Below, piece by piece: positions 1 to 9,594 of a stretch of 64,000 bases of DNA. Under the pieces are notes generated by a model that saw only the letters and a program-made list of their open reading frames with translations, did no database searches and was not told the DNA's origin. A program made the position numbers and the translations under genes. The stretch comes from Alistipes dispar (GTDB taxonomy: Bacteria > Bacteroidota > Bacteroidia > Bacteroidales > Rikenellaceae), in assembly GCF_006542685.1 (NCBI RefSeq), contig NZ_AP019736.1:1150001-1214000 (forward strand), in the 5' to 3' direction. Position 1 is the stretch's first letter. Each line of letters begins with the position of its first letter.

Positions 1-1
1 C

Positions 2-829
2 CTCTGGCTCACGTGGCTGACCGTCGAGAAACACTTCGACCTGTTCGAACGGCTGAGCGAATGGGGCGTCCGGGGCGTGAAGATCGACTTCATGGACCGC
101 AGCGACCAGTGGATGGTGAACTACTACGAACGCGTGGCCGCCGAGGCGGCGCGGCACCGGATGGTCGTGGCGTTCCACGGAGCCTTCAAGCCGGCGGGGC
201 TGGAGTACAAATACCCCAACGTCCTGGCCTACGAAGGGGTGCGCGGCATGGAGAACATGGGCGGCTGCACGCCGGCCAACTCGCTCTGGCTGCCCTTCAT
301 CCGCAACGCCGTAGGCCCGATGGACTACACCCCGGGCGCGATGATCAGCATGCAGCCCGAAGCCTACTGCGGCAACCGCCCCAACGCGGCGAGCATCGGG
401 ACACGGGCCTACCAGATGGCGCTGTTCGTGCTGTTCGAAACCGGCCTCCAGATGCTGGCCGACAACCCGACGCTTTACTACCGCGAAGAGGAGTGCACGC
501 GCTTCATCAGCCAAGTGCCCGTCACGTGGGACGAGACCCGCGCGCTGCGGGCCGAAGCCGGGAAACATGTCGTCGTCGCCAAACGCAAGGGCGCGAAGTG
601 GTATCTCGGGGCCATCCGTGCGGGCGACGATCCGCAGGACGCGGAGTTCGAAATTCCCCTCGACTTCCTCGCCGGGGACCGAGACTACCGCATGACCAGC
701 TTCGAAGACGGCATCAACGCCTTCCGGCAGGCGATGGACTACCGGAAAAAGGAGCAGCAGGTGCGCCGCGGCGACACGATCGCCGTCCGGATGGCCCGCA
801 ACGGCGGCTGGACGGCCGTGATCGAATAA
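2..829 (+). CDS. GH97 family glycoside hydrolase, 3' part only
   Basis: C-terminal part of a GH97 enzyme (alpha-glucosidase/alpha-galactosidase family of Bacteroidota); the N-terminal beta-sandwich and the start lie before the window. The reading frame is open from base 2 to the TAA at 827-829, about 275 residues. Seen: the barrel motif G-V-K-I-D-F-M-D-R, then AFHGAFKPAG, AYEGVRG and the typical C-terminal beta domain. In the retaining alpha-galactosidase branch of GH97 an Asp after a beta strand is the nucleophile, and the Asp of KIDFMD is the likely equivalent; the inverting SusB-like branch has Gly there. This points to a retaining enzyme, by inference. It converges with the SusD gene of PUL1 and is followed by a strong terminator. 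It probably belongs functionally to PUL1 but has its own transcript. Confidence 0.9.
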   Translation, partial: LWLTWLTVEKHFDLFERLSEWGVRGVKIDFMDRSDQWMVNYYERVAAEAARHRMVVAFHGAFKPAGLEYKYPNVLAYEGVRGMENMGGCTPANSLWLPFIRNAVGPMDYTPGAMISMQPEAYCGNRPNAASIGTRAYQMALFVLFETGLQMLADNPTLYYREEECTRFISQVPVTWDETRALRAEAGKHVVVAKRKGAKWYLGAIRAGDDPQDAEFEIPLDFLAGDRDYRMTSFEDGINAFRQAMDYRKKEQQVRRGDTIAVRMARNGGWTAVIE

Positions 830-850
830 CTGCGCCCCGCAGTCAGACGA

Positions 851-887
851 CGGCCCCGGACTTTCCGAAAAGTCCGGGGCCGGTTTT
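851..887 (+). terminator. Rho-independent terminator after GH97
   Basis: A 12-bp perfect GC-rich stem (CGGCCCCGGACT / AGTCCGGGGCCG) with an 8-nt loop is followed by TTTTT, 22 bases after the GH97 stop codon. Confidence 0.92.
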
Positions 888-1100
888 TACCGGCACGGAC
901 GCTCCGAAACGCCATCCTTCCACCCGGCCGGAAAGCTGTCCCGCAAGCTCTACCGGAAGCCGCCGCGAATGCGGGACATAATCGGACCGTCCTCTGCCAA
1001 AAACACCGTGCGCACGCACCGCACGCCGCACGGCCGGAACTCAACCCCGCCCGTCTCCGGAAAATACGGTCCTGGCCGGAGACCTTCCGACGCCGGGACG
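888..1100. other. Intergenic stretch between convergent transcripts, no gene seen
   Basis: This gap between the GH97 terminator and the SusD terminator is GC-rich. Open frames on both strands lack a ribosome-binding context and family features. I see no promoter, repeat or RNA gene here. Confidence 0.6.
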
Positions 1101-1132
1101 AAAAATCCCCCGGAACCGAAACTCCGGGGGAT
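1101..1132 (-). terminator. Rho-independent terminator after SusD/SusC operon
   Basis: Read on the minus strand: stem ATCCCCCGGA / TCCGGGGGAT (1105-1114 with 1123-1132) followed by a T-run (AAAAA at 1101-1105 on the plus strand). It lies 26 bases beyond the SusD stop and ends the leftward transcript. Confidence 0.88.
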
Positions 1133-1157
1133 GCACACGTCCGTCCGACAGGACGGA

Positions 1158-2816
1158 TCACTCGGCCGTCTTCACGTATCCATCGTTCTGTTCGAGCGTA
1201 TTGAGGCTCTTCTCGATCTCCGTCCGCGGGATCGGCAGCAGGAGTTGATAGGACCGGAATTCACGGTTCTTCAGTATTTGGATGTCATAGTTCTTAGTCC
1301 CGCTGGTCTCGTCCTTCGTGATGACCATCTTCTGCAACGGGAACGTTTCGGTCCGCTCGGCGACCTTCCACCGGCGCACGTCGAAGAAACGGTGGTGCTC
1401 GAAGGCCAGTTCCACGCGCCGCTCGTTGTGGATGCGCTCCCGGAGCGCATCGCCCGAATCCTTGACCTCGGGCATGTTCACGCCCGGCCGCTGACGCACC
1501 TGTTTGAGGTAAAACCGCGCCGTCGGTTCGTCGCCCTCCTCGAATTTCGCCTCTGCGTAATTGAGCAACACCTCCGCATAGCGCATGAAAATCCATGGCG
1601 AGGTCATCTTGACGCTCGATCCTGTGGGCGGAATCGACTCGTCGAGGAACTTGCGCAGATAGTACCCCGTCTGCGTGGCGTTCCACGGCTGCGAAGAGAC
1701 CTTGCTATTCGCCTCGTCCAGACCGCCGTAGAAGATCTCGGTCTCACGGCCCATCCACACGCTGCCGTCGTAAAGCACCGAGGCATAGAAACGCGGGTCT
1801 CGGCCTGCATAGGGATTGGCGGGATCGTACCCCGAACCGGCGTTGAGTGTCAGCGTGCCGTCCGCCTGCTCAACGTAGGGACGCAGTCCGGTGGCCTGCA
1901 TTTCGTAGGCATTCACCATGTTCTGCGTCGGCGTGATCACACCCTGGCCGTTGTCACCGCTGCGGCCCGCCCAAGTAGCGAACTCGGTCGAATTGGCCTG
2001 CGAGAAGGCACGTGCGAAGATCACCTCGTCGTTCCACGAGAGGAAGACGTCGCCATAGTCGTCGATCAGACGGTAGTGCTTGTCGATCAATGCCCAGGCC
2101 GCATTCGCGGCATCGGTCCAGCGTTGCCTGTCGTTCGTCGGGTTGTTCAGCGGACTGGCCCAATAGAGCAGCACGCGGGCCAGTAAAGCCTGGCAGGCAT
2201 CGCCCGAAGCACGGCCCTGCTCCGATGCCGGCTGCTGCTCGGGCAGCATCCTCTGCGCCTCGATCAGTTCATTCCGGATGAACTCCACGCACTTGTCGTA
2301 GGAGGCGCGCTCAACGCCGAAATCGTCGTTCAGGCCATAGACCTTCTCGATGATGGGCACGCCGCCGTAGCGCCAGATCAGCTCGGCATAGATATAGGCC
2401 CGGATGAACTTCATTTCCCCGATCATCGGACGTTTCACCTCCTCGGGAACGGAACCGGCCTCGGCCTTTTCAAGGAAGGTGTTGATCTTGCGGATATAGG
2501 AATAGGCCGTGGACCAGTAGTTAAGAATGCCCATGCCGGTAATGTTGTCTGCATCCATGGTCCCGGCGAGATACTCGACGACGCGGCCGTCGTTCGAACG
2601 GGTATACATCTCATCGCAGTAAATGCCCATCATGTCCGTATAGCGGTAGCCGTGTTGCAGGGCGTTGTAACATCCGTTCACGTAGAGTTGCAATAACTCC
2701 TCGTCGTTCCAGACATCCTCCTCGGAAAGCTGGTCGAGCGGCTTGAGGTCCATCAGGTCGCACGACGAGAAGCCGAGGACCAGAGCCGACACGAAACAAA
2801 TCATGTATTTTTTCAT
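1158..2816 (-). CDS. SusD/RagB family outer-membrane glycan-binding lipoprotein (PUL1)
   Basis: Surface lipoprotein that caps its partner SusC porin and binds the target glycan before import. The 552 residues match the family's usual length. Seen: lipoprotein signal with Cys19 (FSSC-D), the early SusD signature D-L-K-P-L-D-Q-L-S-E-E-D-V-W, helical TPR-like repeats, and the late motif AEVLLNYAEAKFEEGD followed by RIHNERRVELAFEHHRFFDVRRW, which is diagnostic of RagB/SusD. The gene starts 12 bases after the SusC stop, so the two are co-transcribed. Substrate cannot be read from the sequence; the neighbouring GH78, GH106 and GH127-type enzymes suggest a rhamnose/arabinose-bearing glycan. Confidence 0.96.
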   Translation of the reverse strand: MKKYMICFVSALVLGFSSCDLMDLKPLDQLSEEDVWNDEELLQLYVNGCYNALQHGYRYTDMMGIYCDEMYTRSNDGRVVEYLAGTMDADNITGMGILNYWSTAYSYIRKINTFLEKAEAGSVPEEVKRPMIGEMKFIRAYIYAELIWRYGGVPIIEKVYGLNDDFGVERASYDKCVEFIRNELIEAQRMLPEQQPASEQGRASGDACQALLARVLLYWASPLNNPTNDRQRWTDAANAAWALIDKHYRLIDDYGDVFLSWNDEVIFARAFSQANSTEFATWAGRSGDNGQGVITPTQNMVNAYEMQATGLRPYVEQADGTLTLNAGSGYDPANPYAGRDPRFYASVLYDGSVWMGRETEIFYGGLDEANSKVSSQPWNATQTGYYLRKFLDESIPPTGSSVKMTSPWIFMRYAEVLLNYAEAKFEEGDEPTARFYLKQVRQRPGVNMPEVKDSGDALRERIHNERRVELAFEHHRFFDVRRWKVAERTETFPLQKMVITKDETSGTKNYDIQILKNREFRSYQLLLPIPRTEIEKSLNTLEQNDGYVKTAE

Positions 2817-2828
2817 GGCTGTGTCTGT

Positions 2829-5800
2829 TTAGAAGGTTAGATTGATGCCCACATTGATCGTCCGGCAGATCGAATAGTTCCAGAACGAGGAGGCCTCGCC
2901 GTCGTATCCCAGATCCTTCAGTCCGTCGTAGAGGAAGCAGATATTATTAGCACTCAGCGAAATCCGAATACCTCCCATACGCAGTTTCTCGGCAATCCGG
3001 CTCGGCAGCGTATAGCCCAGCTCGGCGTTCTTGAAACGCAGGAAGTTTCCGCTGAACATGAAGTGCGTGTTGCGATCCGTGGTGTTCACGCCGCTTTGGC
3101 CGCCGCGAGGCTGCGTGGCATGCGTATTGTCCGCCCCGGGAATCCAGCGGCCGTCGGCACGCCATTGCAGGAAGTTACCCCACTGGTCGTCCATGTATTT
3201 GAAGAAGTCCTCGTTGCCTTCCATGTAGAACTTCGAGTTCTGCTGACCCTGGAAAAGCAGCGAAAGGTCGAAGTTTTTCCAATTGAACGTGAAATTCAGG
3301 CCGAAAGTGATCTCCGGAATCTTCGTCTGTGTGACGAGGATGCGGTCTTTCGAGTCGAGCACGCCGTCCTTATTGACATCGCGGAACTTCAGGTCGCCCG
3401 GTTGCGCACCGCCCATGTGCGGATAGCTGTCCAGATCGGCCTGGTCCTGGAAAATACCGATCGCCTCGTAGAAGAGCGTCGAACCGATCGGATTGCCCGT
3501 CAGCATCTGGTAAGGCTCCGCCGCAGGGGCCTCGTCAATGAAGAGCACCTTATTGCGGGCGAAGTTGAGGTTGCCCGTGACCGAATAGCCAAACTCGCCG
3601 ACCCGGTTGCGGTGGCCGATGACCAGCTCGAAACCGCGGTTGAGCACCTTACCGATATTCTCGTTCGGGAGCGTCATGCCCGTATATTCGGGCACGCTCT
3701 TGTTACGCGTCGTCAGCAGGTGATCGCGCACCGAACGGAAGAAGTCGAACTCCATCCAAAGTCTGCTGTTCCAAAACGACGCCTCGAGGCCGAAGTTCCA
3801 GGTCTTGGACACTTCCCACGTGATGCCGGGATTGGGTACGCGGGTCTCCTGCAGGCCCTGCACGTCGGAACCGCCGATTACGTAGTTGTTGCCGTAATTG
3901 TAGGTCATCATGTGCTGGAAGGCCGCTACCCGGTCGTTTCCCATCATACCCCACGAGGCGCGCAGCTTCAGATTGTCGATGAAATCCGCGGACTTCATGA
4001 AAGTCTCCTCGGAAATGCGCCAGCCGGCCGAAAAGCTCGGGAAGTATCCGAAGCGGTCCTCTTCGGGGAAGATCGCCGAACCGTCGATACGCATGGTCAC
4101 CTGCGCCATATACTTGCCTTTGTAGTCGTAATTGACGCGGGCGAAAACATTCTGGCGGGCGTTTTCGCTGCTGTAACCACCCAATCCCCACTTGGTCTGG
4201 TCCGCGGGGCCAACGTTGAGCACCGGCAGCGACGGCGACGCGAAGTCGGTTTTCGAACCCTCGAGATACCAGCCGTCAGTGGTGGTCTGTTCGTAGCCGA
4301 GCAACGCATCGAGGTTGTGGTCGCCGAAGGAGCGTTTGTAGGAGACCTTGGCGAAGAAGTAGGTCTGCGAGGACATTTCACTGCGGTCGGTGAGCTGCGC
4401 CTTCGCAGGGCCCATGCCGTCGAGTTTCTTCACGTAACCGCCCTCGCCGTCCTCATGGTAGACATAAGAGGGTGTACGAAAGGTCTTCCAGTACTCGTGC
4501 AACGTGTCGTAGCTGCCGCTGGCCTCCAGCATCAGCCCCTTGACCCAGGGCACTTCCCACTTGAGAAAGAGCGTTCCCTGGAACTTCTTGTTCTCCAAGT
4601 CGTGATATCCGGCGTTGTCGCTCACCATGTTCACCCAGTTCTGGTCTCCGCGCAACGGCTTGAGATAATTCGTTCCGGGCCAGTAGGTCTCCCAATAAGG
4701 ATGATAGAGGAAGATATGGCTTGCCATCTCGGTACTCGAAAAATAGGGTACGTGGCGCTTGTCGAACGTTCCGGCCAGATTCAGTCCCATGGTCAGGCTC
4801 CGGGCGATCTTCACGTCTATATTCGAACGGACATTGTACTGGCGGTACTTGCCGCTCGATTCCTTGAAACGGTCGCGCTGCATCAGCTCACCGACCGAAA
4901 AGAAGTAATTGATGCGGTCCGAACCGCCCGACACCGAAACATTCGTGCGGTGCTGCGGAACCCACTTGTGCATGGTCCTGCGATACCAGTCGGTCGTGCG
5001 ATATCCCGGCTCCTTACCGGCCTTGAATTTGGCCAGGTCCTCGGGCGTATAAGGCAGTACAGGATCGCTGTTGGGGTCGGAATGGCGCAGAACGGCCATC
5101 TCGTTCGCCACGCTGGCGAAGGTGTACGAATCGGCCATCTTCGGAGTTCGCGTCGGCTGCTGGAAGCCCTGGTCGTAGGAGAAATTGACGACAGCCCGGC
5201 CTTTCGCACCGCGCTTGGTGGTCACGAGAATCACTCCGTTGGCCGCACGCGAACCGTAGATAGCCGCCTCGGCATCCTTCAGCACGTTGATACTCTCGAT
5301 GTCATTGGGGTTGATCTTGCTGATGTCTCCCCGTTCGACGCCGTCCACGATGATCAGCGCCGAGTTGTCGCCCGTCGTGCCCCGGCCGCGGACGAATATC
5401 TGCGTGTCGGGAGCACCCGGATCACCCGCACGGGCGTTCACGATCAGGCCCGGAAGACGTCCCGCCAGCGAGGAAGCGACATCAATGGCCGGGCTGGAGG
5501 CGATCTCTTCACCTTTGACCGAAACCACCGAACCGGTCAGCGTCGTCTTTTTGCGCGTACCGTAGCCCACCACCATCACTTCGTCGATGGCTGTCGCGGA
5601 CTCCTCCAGCACGATTTCGAAACGGCTTCGCACCCCTACGGGAACGCTTTGCGAAGCATATCCGATGAAATTCACCAGCAGCACGTCCTCAGGTGCGGCA
5701 TCAATCGAAAAGCCGCCCTCGGAATCGGTCGTCACACCGAGCGTCGTACCTTCTATAACGATCGTCGCACCGCCGACGGCATTGCCCCGGCTGTCCTTGA

Positions 5801-5960
5801 CCGTTCCGGTCCTCGGCGTTCGTCCGTCGTCCGCAGATGCGGAACTGCCCGCCGTCGCGGGTCCGCCGGTCAGCAGCAGTCCGAACGCGAACAGCGCCGC
5901 GAACAGACGCGTCCGCCCCGGAAGGCGGAACCGGCAAATCAGAGTCAGAATTTCTTGCAT
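2829..5960 (-). CDS. SusC-type TonB-dependent outer-membrane glycan importer (PUL1)
   Basis: TonB-driven 22-strand porin that imports oligosaccharides delivered by the SusD lid. 1043 residues. Seen: signal peptide to about residue 38; a carboxypeptidase-regulatory-like beta domain at about 50-130 (TVKDSRGNAVGGATIVIEGT... then the FIGYASQSV pattern); plug domain from about 130 with EVMVVGYGTRKKTTLTGSV, the IFVRGRGT motif and AAIYGSRAANGVILVTTKRG; then the barrel, ending in aromatic-rich INVGINLTF. Unlike the second SusC in this window it has no N-terminal STN domain, so it should not signal to a FecR anti-sigma. It lies downstream of five glycosidase genes and is separated from them by a terminator, so it probably has its own promoter in the 370-base leader. 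Confidence 0.96.
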   Translation of the reverse strand: MQEILTLICRFRLPGRTRLFAALFAFGLLLTGGPATAGSSASADDGRTPRTGTVKDSRGNAVGGATIVIEGTTLGVTTDSEGGFSIDAAPEDVLLVNFIGYASQSVPVGVRSRFEIVLEESATAIDEVMVVGYGTRKKTTLTGSVVSVKGEEIASSPAIDVASSLAGRLPGLIVNARAGDPGAPDTQIFVRGRGTTGDNSALIIVDGVERGDISKINPNDIESINVLKDAEAAIYGSRAANGVILVTTKRGAKGRAVVNFSYDQGFQQPTRTPKMADSYTFASVANEMAVLRHSDPNSDPVLPYTPEDLAKFKAGKEPGYRTTDWYRRTMHKWVPQHRTNVSVSGGSDRINYFFSVGELMQRDRFKESSGKYRQYNVRSNIDVKIARSLTMGLNLAGTFDKRHVPYFSSTEMASHIFLYHPYWETYWPGTNYLKPLRGDQNWVNMVSDNAGYHDLENKKFQGTLFLKWEVPWVKGLMLEASGSYDTLHEYWKTFRTPSYVYHEDGEGGYVKKLDGMGPAKAQLTDRSEMSSQTYFFAKVSYKRSFGDHNLDALLGYEQTTTDGWYLEGSKTDFASPSLPVLNVGPADQTKWGLGGYSSENARQNVFARVNYDYKGKYMAQVTMRIDGSAIFPEEDRFGYFPSFSAGWRISEETFMKSADFIDNLKLRASWGMMGNDRVAAFQHMMTYNYGNNYVIGGSDVQGLQETRVPNPGITWEVSKTWNFGLEASFWNSRLWMEFDFFRSVRDHLLTTRNKSVPEYTGMTLPNENIGKVLNRGFELVIGHRNRVGEFGYSVTGNLNFARNKVLFIDEAPAAEPYQMLTGNPIGSTLFYEAIGIFQDQADLDSYPHMGGAQPGDLKFRDVNKDGVLDSKDRILVTQTKIPEITFGLNFTFNWKNFDLSLLFQGQQNSKFYMEGNEDFFKYMDDQWGNFLQWRADGRWIPGADNTHATQPRGGQSGVNTTDRNTHFMFSGNFLRFKNAELGYTLPSRIAEKLRMGGIRISLSANNICFLYDGLKDLGYDGEASSFWNYSICRTINVGINLTF

Positions 5961-6161
5961 AGGATCAATAATTTAGGTTAATGGGGTTTCGAAGATATCC
6001 GGAATTCCGGTGACGGCCGGACCGGAATCCGGCGTGCCGACGATGCGCCTCGGCGGAAAAAGCGTGGAGGAGGAAAAGCATTTATAAAGATTCATTTCAC
6101 TGGTTTTCAACATATTGATACATGAATCAAAAGCACAGGGGTTCCGGATCCGGTCGTAGTA

Positions 6162-6169
6162 TAAAAGTA
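6162..6169 (-). promoter_or_regulatory. Weak candidate -7 box for the PUL1 SusC/SusD transcript
   Basis: On the minus strand the box reads TACTTTTA, 7 of 8 bases to the Bacteroidota -7 consensus TAnnTTTG, about 200 bases before the SusC start and just after the upstream terminator. No clear TTTG -33 box is at the expected distance. A 10-bp palindrome CCGGATCCGG (6144-6153) sits where transcription would begin and could be an operator. The rest of 5961-6330 shows no gene. Confidence 0.35.
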
Positions 6170-6235
6170 GATGTTTTTCGGATTTTTCCGGAAGGGGAAA
6201 ATGATTGAACGATATGGAAATTTGACCGAACGGAA

Positions 6236-6277
6236 TAAAAAAACGCCGAGACGATCCCTTCGAAAAGACCGTCTCGG
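6236..6277 (-). terminator. Rho-independent terminator between GH106-like gene and SusC
   Basis: Minus-strand hairpin with stem CCGAGACG / CGTCTCGG (6246-6253 with 6270-6277), followed on the minus strand by CG and a long T-run (A-run at 6237-6243 on the plus strand). It lies about 55 bases beyond the stop of the GH106-like gene and separates the enzyme transcript from SusC/SusD. Confidence 0.8.
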
Positions 6278-6330
6278 AATATTTTTCAGCCTTATTCCGG
6301 CAAACTTCCGTCCCGGCAGACGGAAAAGCA

Positions 6331-9300
6331 TCACCGCGTCCCGTACAGCCGGACCGGACCGAGCAGCCCGCTGTCACGCAGCGGCTCGTCGGGCGACGGC
6401 CACCGGATCACCCACGTCTTCCGCTCCCCGGGATCGCGTCCGGCATCGTAAACCAGCCGGTTGAACCACGTGCCCGTGACCTCGATCCGCAGCCGGTTTT
6501 CGCCCTCGCGGAGATACTCCGCGATCTCCGTCCGGTAGGGCGGCGCCCAGAGCGTCTGCACCTGCCGGCCGTTCACCGTCACGGCGGCGATCATCTCGAC
6601 CCGTCCCAGATCGAGCGTGCAGCTCTTCAGCGGCTCGCTCAGATCGAAGGTCGTCTCGTAAACAGCCGTACCCGAGAAGGCCCTCCCCTCGTCCGGCATC
6701 CGCAACGCCCGCCAGGGCAGCAGTTCCGTCAGTTCCATCCGCCCGGGAGCGCCCCAGCCCGCAGGGAAGCGGAGCGTCCAGTCGTCCAGCTCCCTCTCAA
6801 CGGTCGCGCCCGCGGCCGTCTCCGGCAACGGCAGATCGGATTCCGGGCGGAAGACGACGTAGCACGATCCCGACTGCGGGAGCTCCAGTTCCACGCGGGT
6901 CCGGCCTTCCGCCGTCTTTGCCGCGAGGCGGGTGCGACGCCCCGTCGCGGGATCCCACAGCTCGACATCGCCCGCGCAGCGGAAATCCAGCATCCCGGAG
7001 AATCCTCCGCCGCGCTGCGGACAGACGAAATACCAGTCGGCCCCTTCCGTCCGGCGGTGCGCCCACAGCACATCGCCCCGCAGGTCGGGAGCGATCCCCG
7101 CCGCGGCGAGCGCCTTCTCCACCGGCAGGCCCGAGATCACGCGTCCGCGTCCGACGCGCCGGACGCCTGCCTGCCCCCGGCCCCAGATCGTCCGCACGGC
7201 CCGGTCGAAACGCCGCTGCGCCTCCTTTCCGCCGTTGAGCGTCGCCAACCCTTCGGGGGCATCGCCGACGACGGTCGCGCCCTCGCGCAGGAAACCGAGT
7301 ATCCTTTCGAGCGTCTCGGGCAGCATCCGGCAGTTGTCGGGCAACCACAGCACGCGGTATTCGATCCCCTCCGGCGTCAGCAGCCGTCCGTTCTCCACAC
7401 GCAGCCGGTGCAGCAGCGCGTCGGGATTGCAGTAGTCGTACTTGTATCCCGCCAGGAAAGCGGGATTCTGGTCGGGCTTGCCGTTCAGCTCGTCGCCCAG
7501 ATACCAGAGCACGTCCGACACGGGCCATCCCCGCTCCTGCATGTAGCTGCACCGGGCGAAATAGTCGTTGATTGCGCGCATGTGGCGCCACCAGGTCTGT
7601 CCGCGCAGGAAGGGCGTACCGATCCCCGGGCCGCCGAACGACGTGCCGGGCGGCAGGAAGGGCCGCTGCGGGTTGTGCGTATAGGTATGATAGACCAAAT
7701 GCGTCACCCCTTCCGACAGATGGAGGTTGGCGATCTCCTTGAGCATCGTCCAGTGTTCGTCCCACGTATGGGAGAACGACGTGAAGGCCTCGGCCGCGAC
7801 GCGCGGCTTGCCGTAGAGCCGGGCCGCCGAGGCGGTCGGCTTGACCGGCTTGAAGTTCAGCGACCCCACATACCCTTCGGTGAACGGCTGCCAGAACTCG
7901 CACATCGGCACGTCGGCGTACTTGAAATATTCCAGGATGTCGGCCGGGAAGACGTCCCCGGCGGCCGTCTCGTAGGTGACGGACAGCCCGTTCCCGCGGG
8001 CCAGGCGGGCCATCGTGCCGTAGAAGTTCTCCGTGAAAAGCGCCGAGATCGTCCCGCGCCAGTCGCGCAGGAAGCGGGCCGAAACCTCCGGATCGTCCAC
8101 GACATAACCCAGCACGGCCGGCAGCCACCGCCGCAGCGCATAATCGTTCCGCCGGGCGAACTCGCGCTCCATCGCCGGGGTCCAGGTCTGCGTCTCGCAC
8201 TCCCAACTGTCGAGCAGTATGCCGCCCAGCAGTCCGCCAGACAGCGGTCCGTCGTGCAGCCGGCCGATATACCCGGCGAACTGCGCCTCGGCCCCCGCGG
8301 GATCGAGTTTGTTGCACTCCCAGCCCGTGCCTTCGGGAGGCGCGGGCGAATTTCTCCGACCCGTATTGACATGTCCGATGCGCAGCACGGTCCAGCGCCC
8401 TGCGGGAGGCGTCCACGCCAGCCCGCCGTCGGGCCGCATCCTGTCCGTCAGGTCCTCGATACGGCCGGGGTCGATCCACGCCGCGGGGTTCTGCTTCGGA
8501 CAGGCGTTCTCCCGGTCCAGATTGCGGAGGGTCCAGCCCGCCTCCGACTCCCAGCAGTTCTTCCGCGCGGCGGTATAGAATTTCAGCGACCCGAGGGTCA
8601 TGTGATGGCGGTTCGAAAGCGCCACCCGGTAGCGGGTCGCGGGAAAGGCGTCGGCGCAGGCGAACGAAACCGGCGTGTTGTCCTGCGAGTTGCTCGCCGG
8701 AACCTCGGCGTGCAGCACCCGCCTCCGCGAACCGTCCGGCGCCACGGCCTCCACCGTCAGCCCGATCCCCGGCTCGTAGCAGCGGGGATGGTTGATGCTG
8801 TTCATGCTCGGCAGCTCGACGGTGCGGACCACGACCGCCTCGGGGAACGTGATCTCGAGCCGCACGGAGTCGCCCGCCGCGCAGGGCGGAAGTCGCAGCG
8901 GTTCGCGGTTCGTTCCTGCGATCACTTCGCGCCAGGGCAGGTCGTCCCCGCTCTCCACGGCCACGGGCCGGAGCCGCTCGCCCGTGTCGTCGAGCGGCGT
9001 CGGGAAGGCCAGCACCGCAATGTCGCGGTAGTCGCGCCACGCCTCGCCGTCCGACACGGGCCGCGGCAGGACGACCGGGCCTTCCCCCGCCGACAAATCC
9101 GTGCGGCTCCATGCCAGATGCCGCATGGCGTTCGACGGTTCGATCCACGGACCGCCCGAGGTCGCCCAGCCCGAACAGTTCTGCATCGTGAAGCGCAAAC
9201 CCAGCCGCCGAGCTTCCCGGGCCGCATGACGCACCAGCGCGTCCCACCCCGGACTGAGCGCCGAAATCTGCGGATCGACACCCGGCCAGGGGCCGCCGAA

Positions 9301-9582
9301 CTGGCCGTGGAAAAGTTGCACCCCGGAAATGCCCGTCCGGGCGATCGCCTCGAAATCCTCCGTGATTCCCTCGGCCGAGACATTGCCGCCAATGAGGTGG
9401 AACCACGTCTGGGGATAGTTGATCCGGGGCGGAGCGACGAACGCCGCCGCGTCCTCCGCGCCGAACGGCCGGCGCAGCGCCGCCGTATCGGGCACCGCGG
9501 CGACCTGTCCCTGCGCCGCCGGAAAGGTCAGCAGGACCAGCAGCGCCGTGCAGATCCGCCGTTTCGCATTCATGGCCGTCAT
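6331..9582 (-). CDS. GH106-like alpha-L-rhamnosidase family protein (PUL1, paralogue A)
   Basis: Large periplasmic glycosidase of the GH106-like group (exo-acting alpha-L-rhamnosidases of Bacteroidota). 1083 residues; signal peptide to about residue 26 (start at 9582, or at the inner ATG at 9573). Seen: the family opening RINYPQTWFHLIGGNVSAEG, the GVQLFHG and NCSGWATSGGPW motifs of the N-terminal barrel, LLDSWE (Glu461) and PMCEFW (Glu562), and a C-terminal GH2-type sugar-binding jelly roll with the late motif GTWFNRLVYDAGRDPGERKTW. Glu461 and Glu562 are candidate catalytic acid and base; the same pair with the same 101-residue spacing occurs in the paralogue at 11632-14793. It starts 12 bases after the GH127-type gene, so it is in the same operon. 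The exact linkage cleaved is not predictable. Confidence 0.85.
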   Translation of the reverse strand: MTAMNAKRRICTALLVLLTFPAAQGQVAAVPDTAALRRPFGAEDAAAFVAPPRINYPQTWFHLIGGNVSAEGITEDFEAIARTGISGVQLFHGQFGGPWPGVDPQISALSPGWDALVRHAAREARRLGLRFTMQNCSGWATSGGPWIEPSNAMRHLAWSRTDLSAGEGPVVLPRPVSDGEAWRDYRDIAVLAFPTPLDDTGERLRPVAVESGDDLPWREVIAGTNREPLRLPPCAAGDSVRLEITFPEAVVVRTVELPSMNSINHPRCYEPGIGLTVEAVAPDGSRRRVLHAEVPASNSQDNTPVSFACADAFPATRYRVALSNRHHMTLGSLKFYTAARKNCWESEAGWTLRNLDRENACPKQNPAAWIDPGRIEDLTDRMRPDGGLAWTPPAGRWTVLRIGHVNTGRRNSPAPPEGTGWECNKLDPAGAEAQFAGYIGRLHDGPLSGGLLGGILLDSWECETQTWTPAMEREFARRNDYALRRWLPAVLGYVVDDPEVSARFLRDWRGTISALFTENFYGTMARLARGNGLSVTYETAAGDVFPADILEYFKYADVPMCEFWQPFTEGYVGSLNFKPVKPTASAARLYGKPRVAAEAFTSFSHTWDEHWTMLKEIANLHLSEGVTHLVYHTYTHNPQRPFLPPGTSFGGPGIGTPFLRGQTWWRHMRAINDYFARCSYMQERGWPVSDVLWYLGDELNGKPDQNPAFLAGYKYDYCNPDALLHRLRVENGRLLTPEGIEYRVLWLPDNCRMLPETLERILGFLREGATVVGDAPEGLATLNGGKEAQRRFDRAVRTIWGRGQAGVRRVGRGRVISGLPVEKALAAAGIAPDLRGDVLWAHRRTEGADWYFVCPQRGGGFSGMLDFRCAGDVELWDPATGRRTRLAAKTAEGRTRVELELPQSGSCYVVFRPESDLPLPETAAGATVERELDDWTLRFPAGWGAPGRMELTELLPWRALRMPDEGRAFSGTAVYETTFDLSEPLKSCTLDLGRVEMIAAVTVNGRQVQTLWAPPYRTEIAEYLREGENRLRIEVTGTWFNRLVYDAGRDPGERKTWVIRWPSPDEPLRDSGLLGPVRLYGTR

Positions 9583-9594
9583 CGCGTCACGTCC

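Noticed and set aside
3063..5981. Open frame of over 900 codons on the plus strand opposite the PUL1 SusC gene
   Set aside because: Same explanation: complementary-frame shadow of SusC without features of its own.
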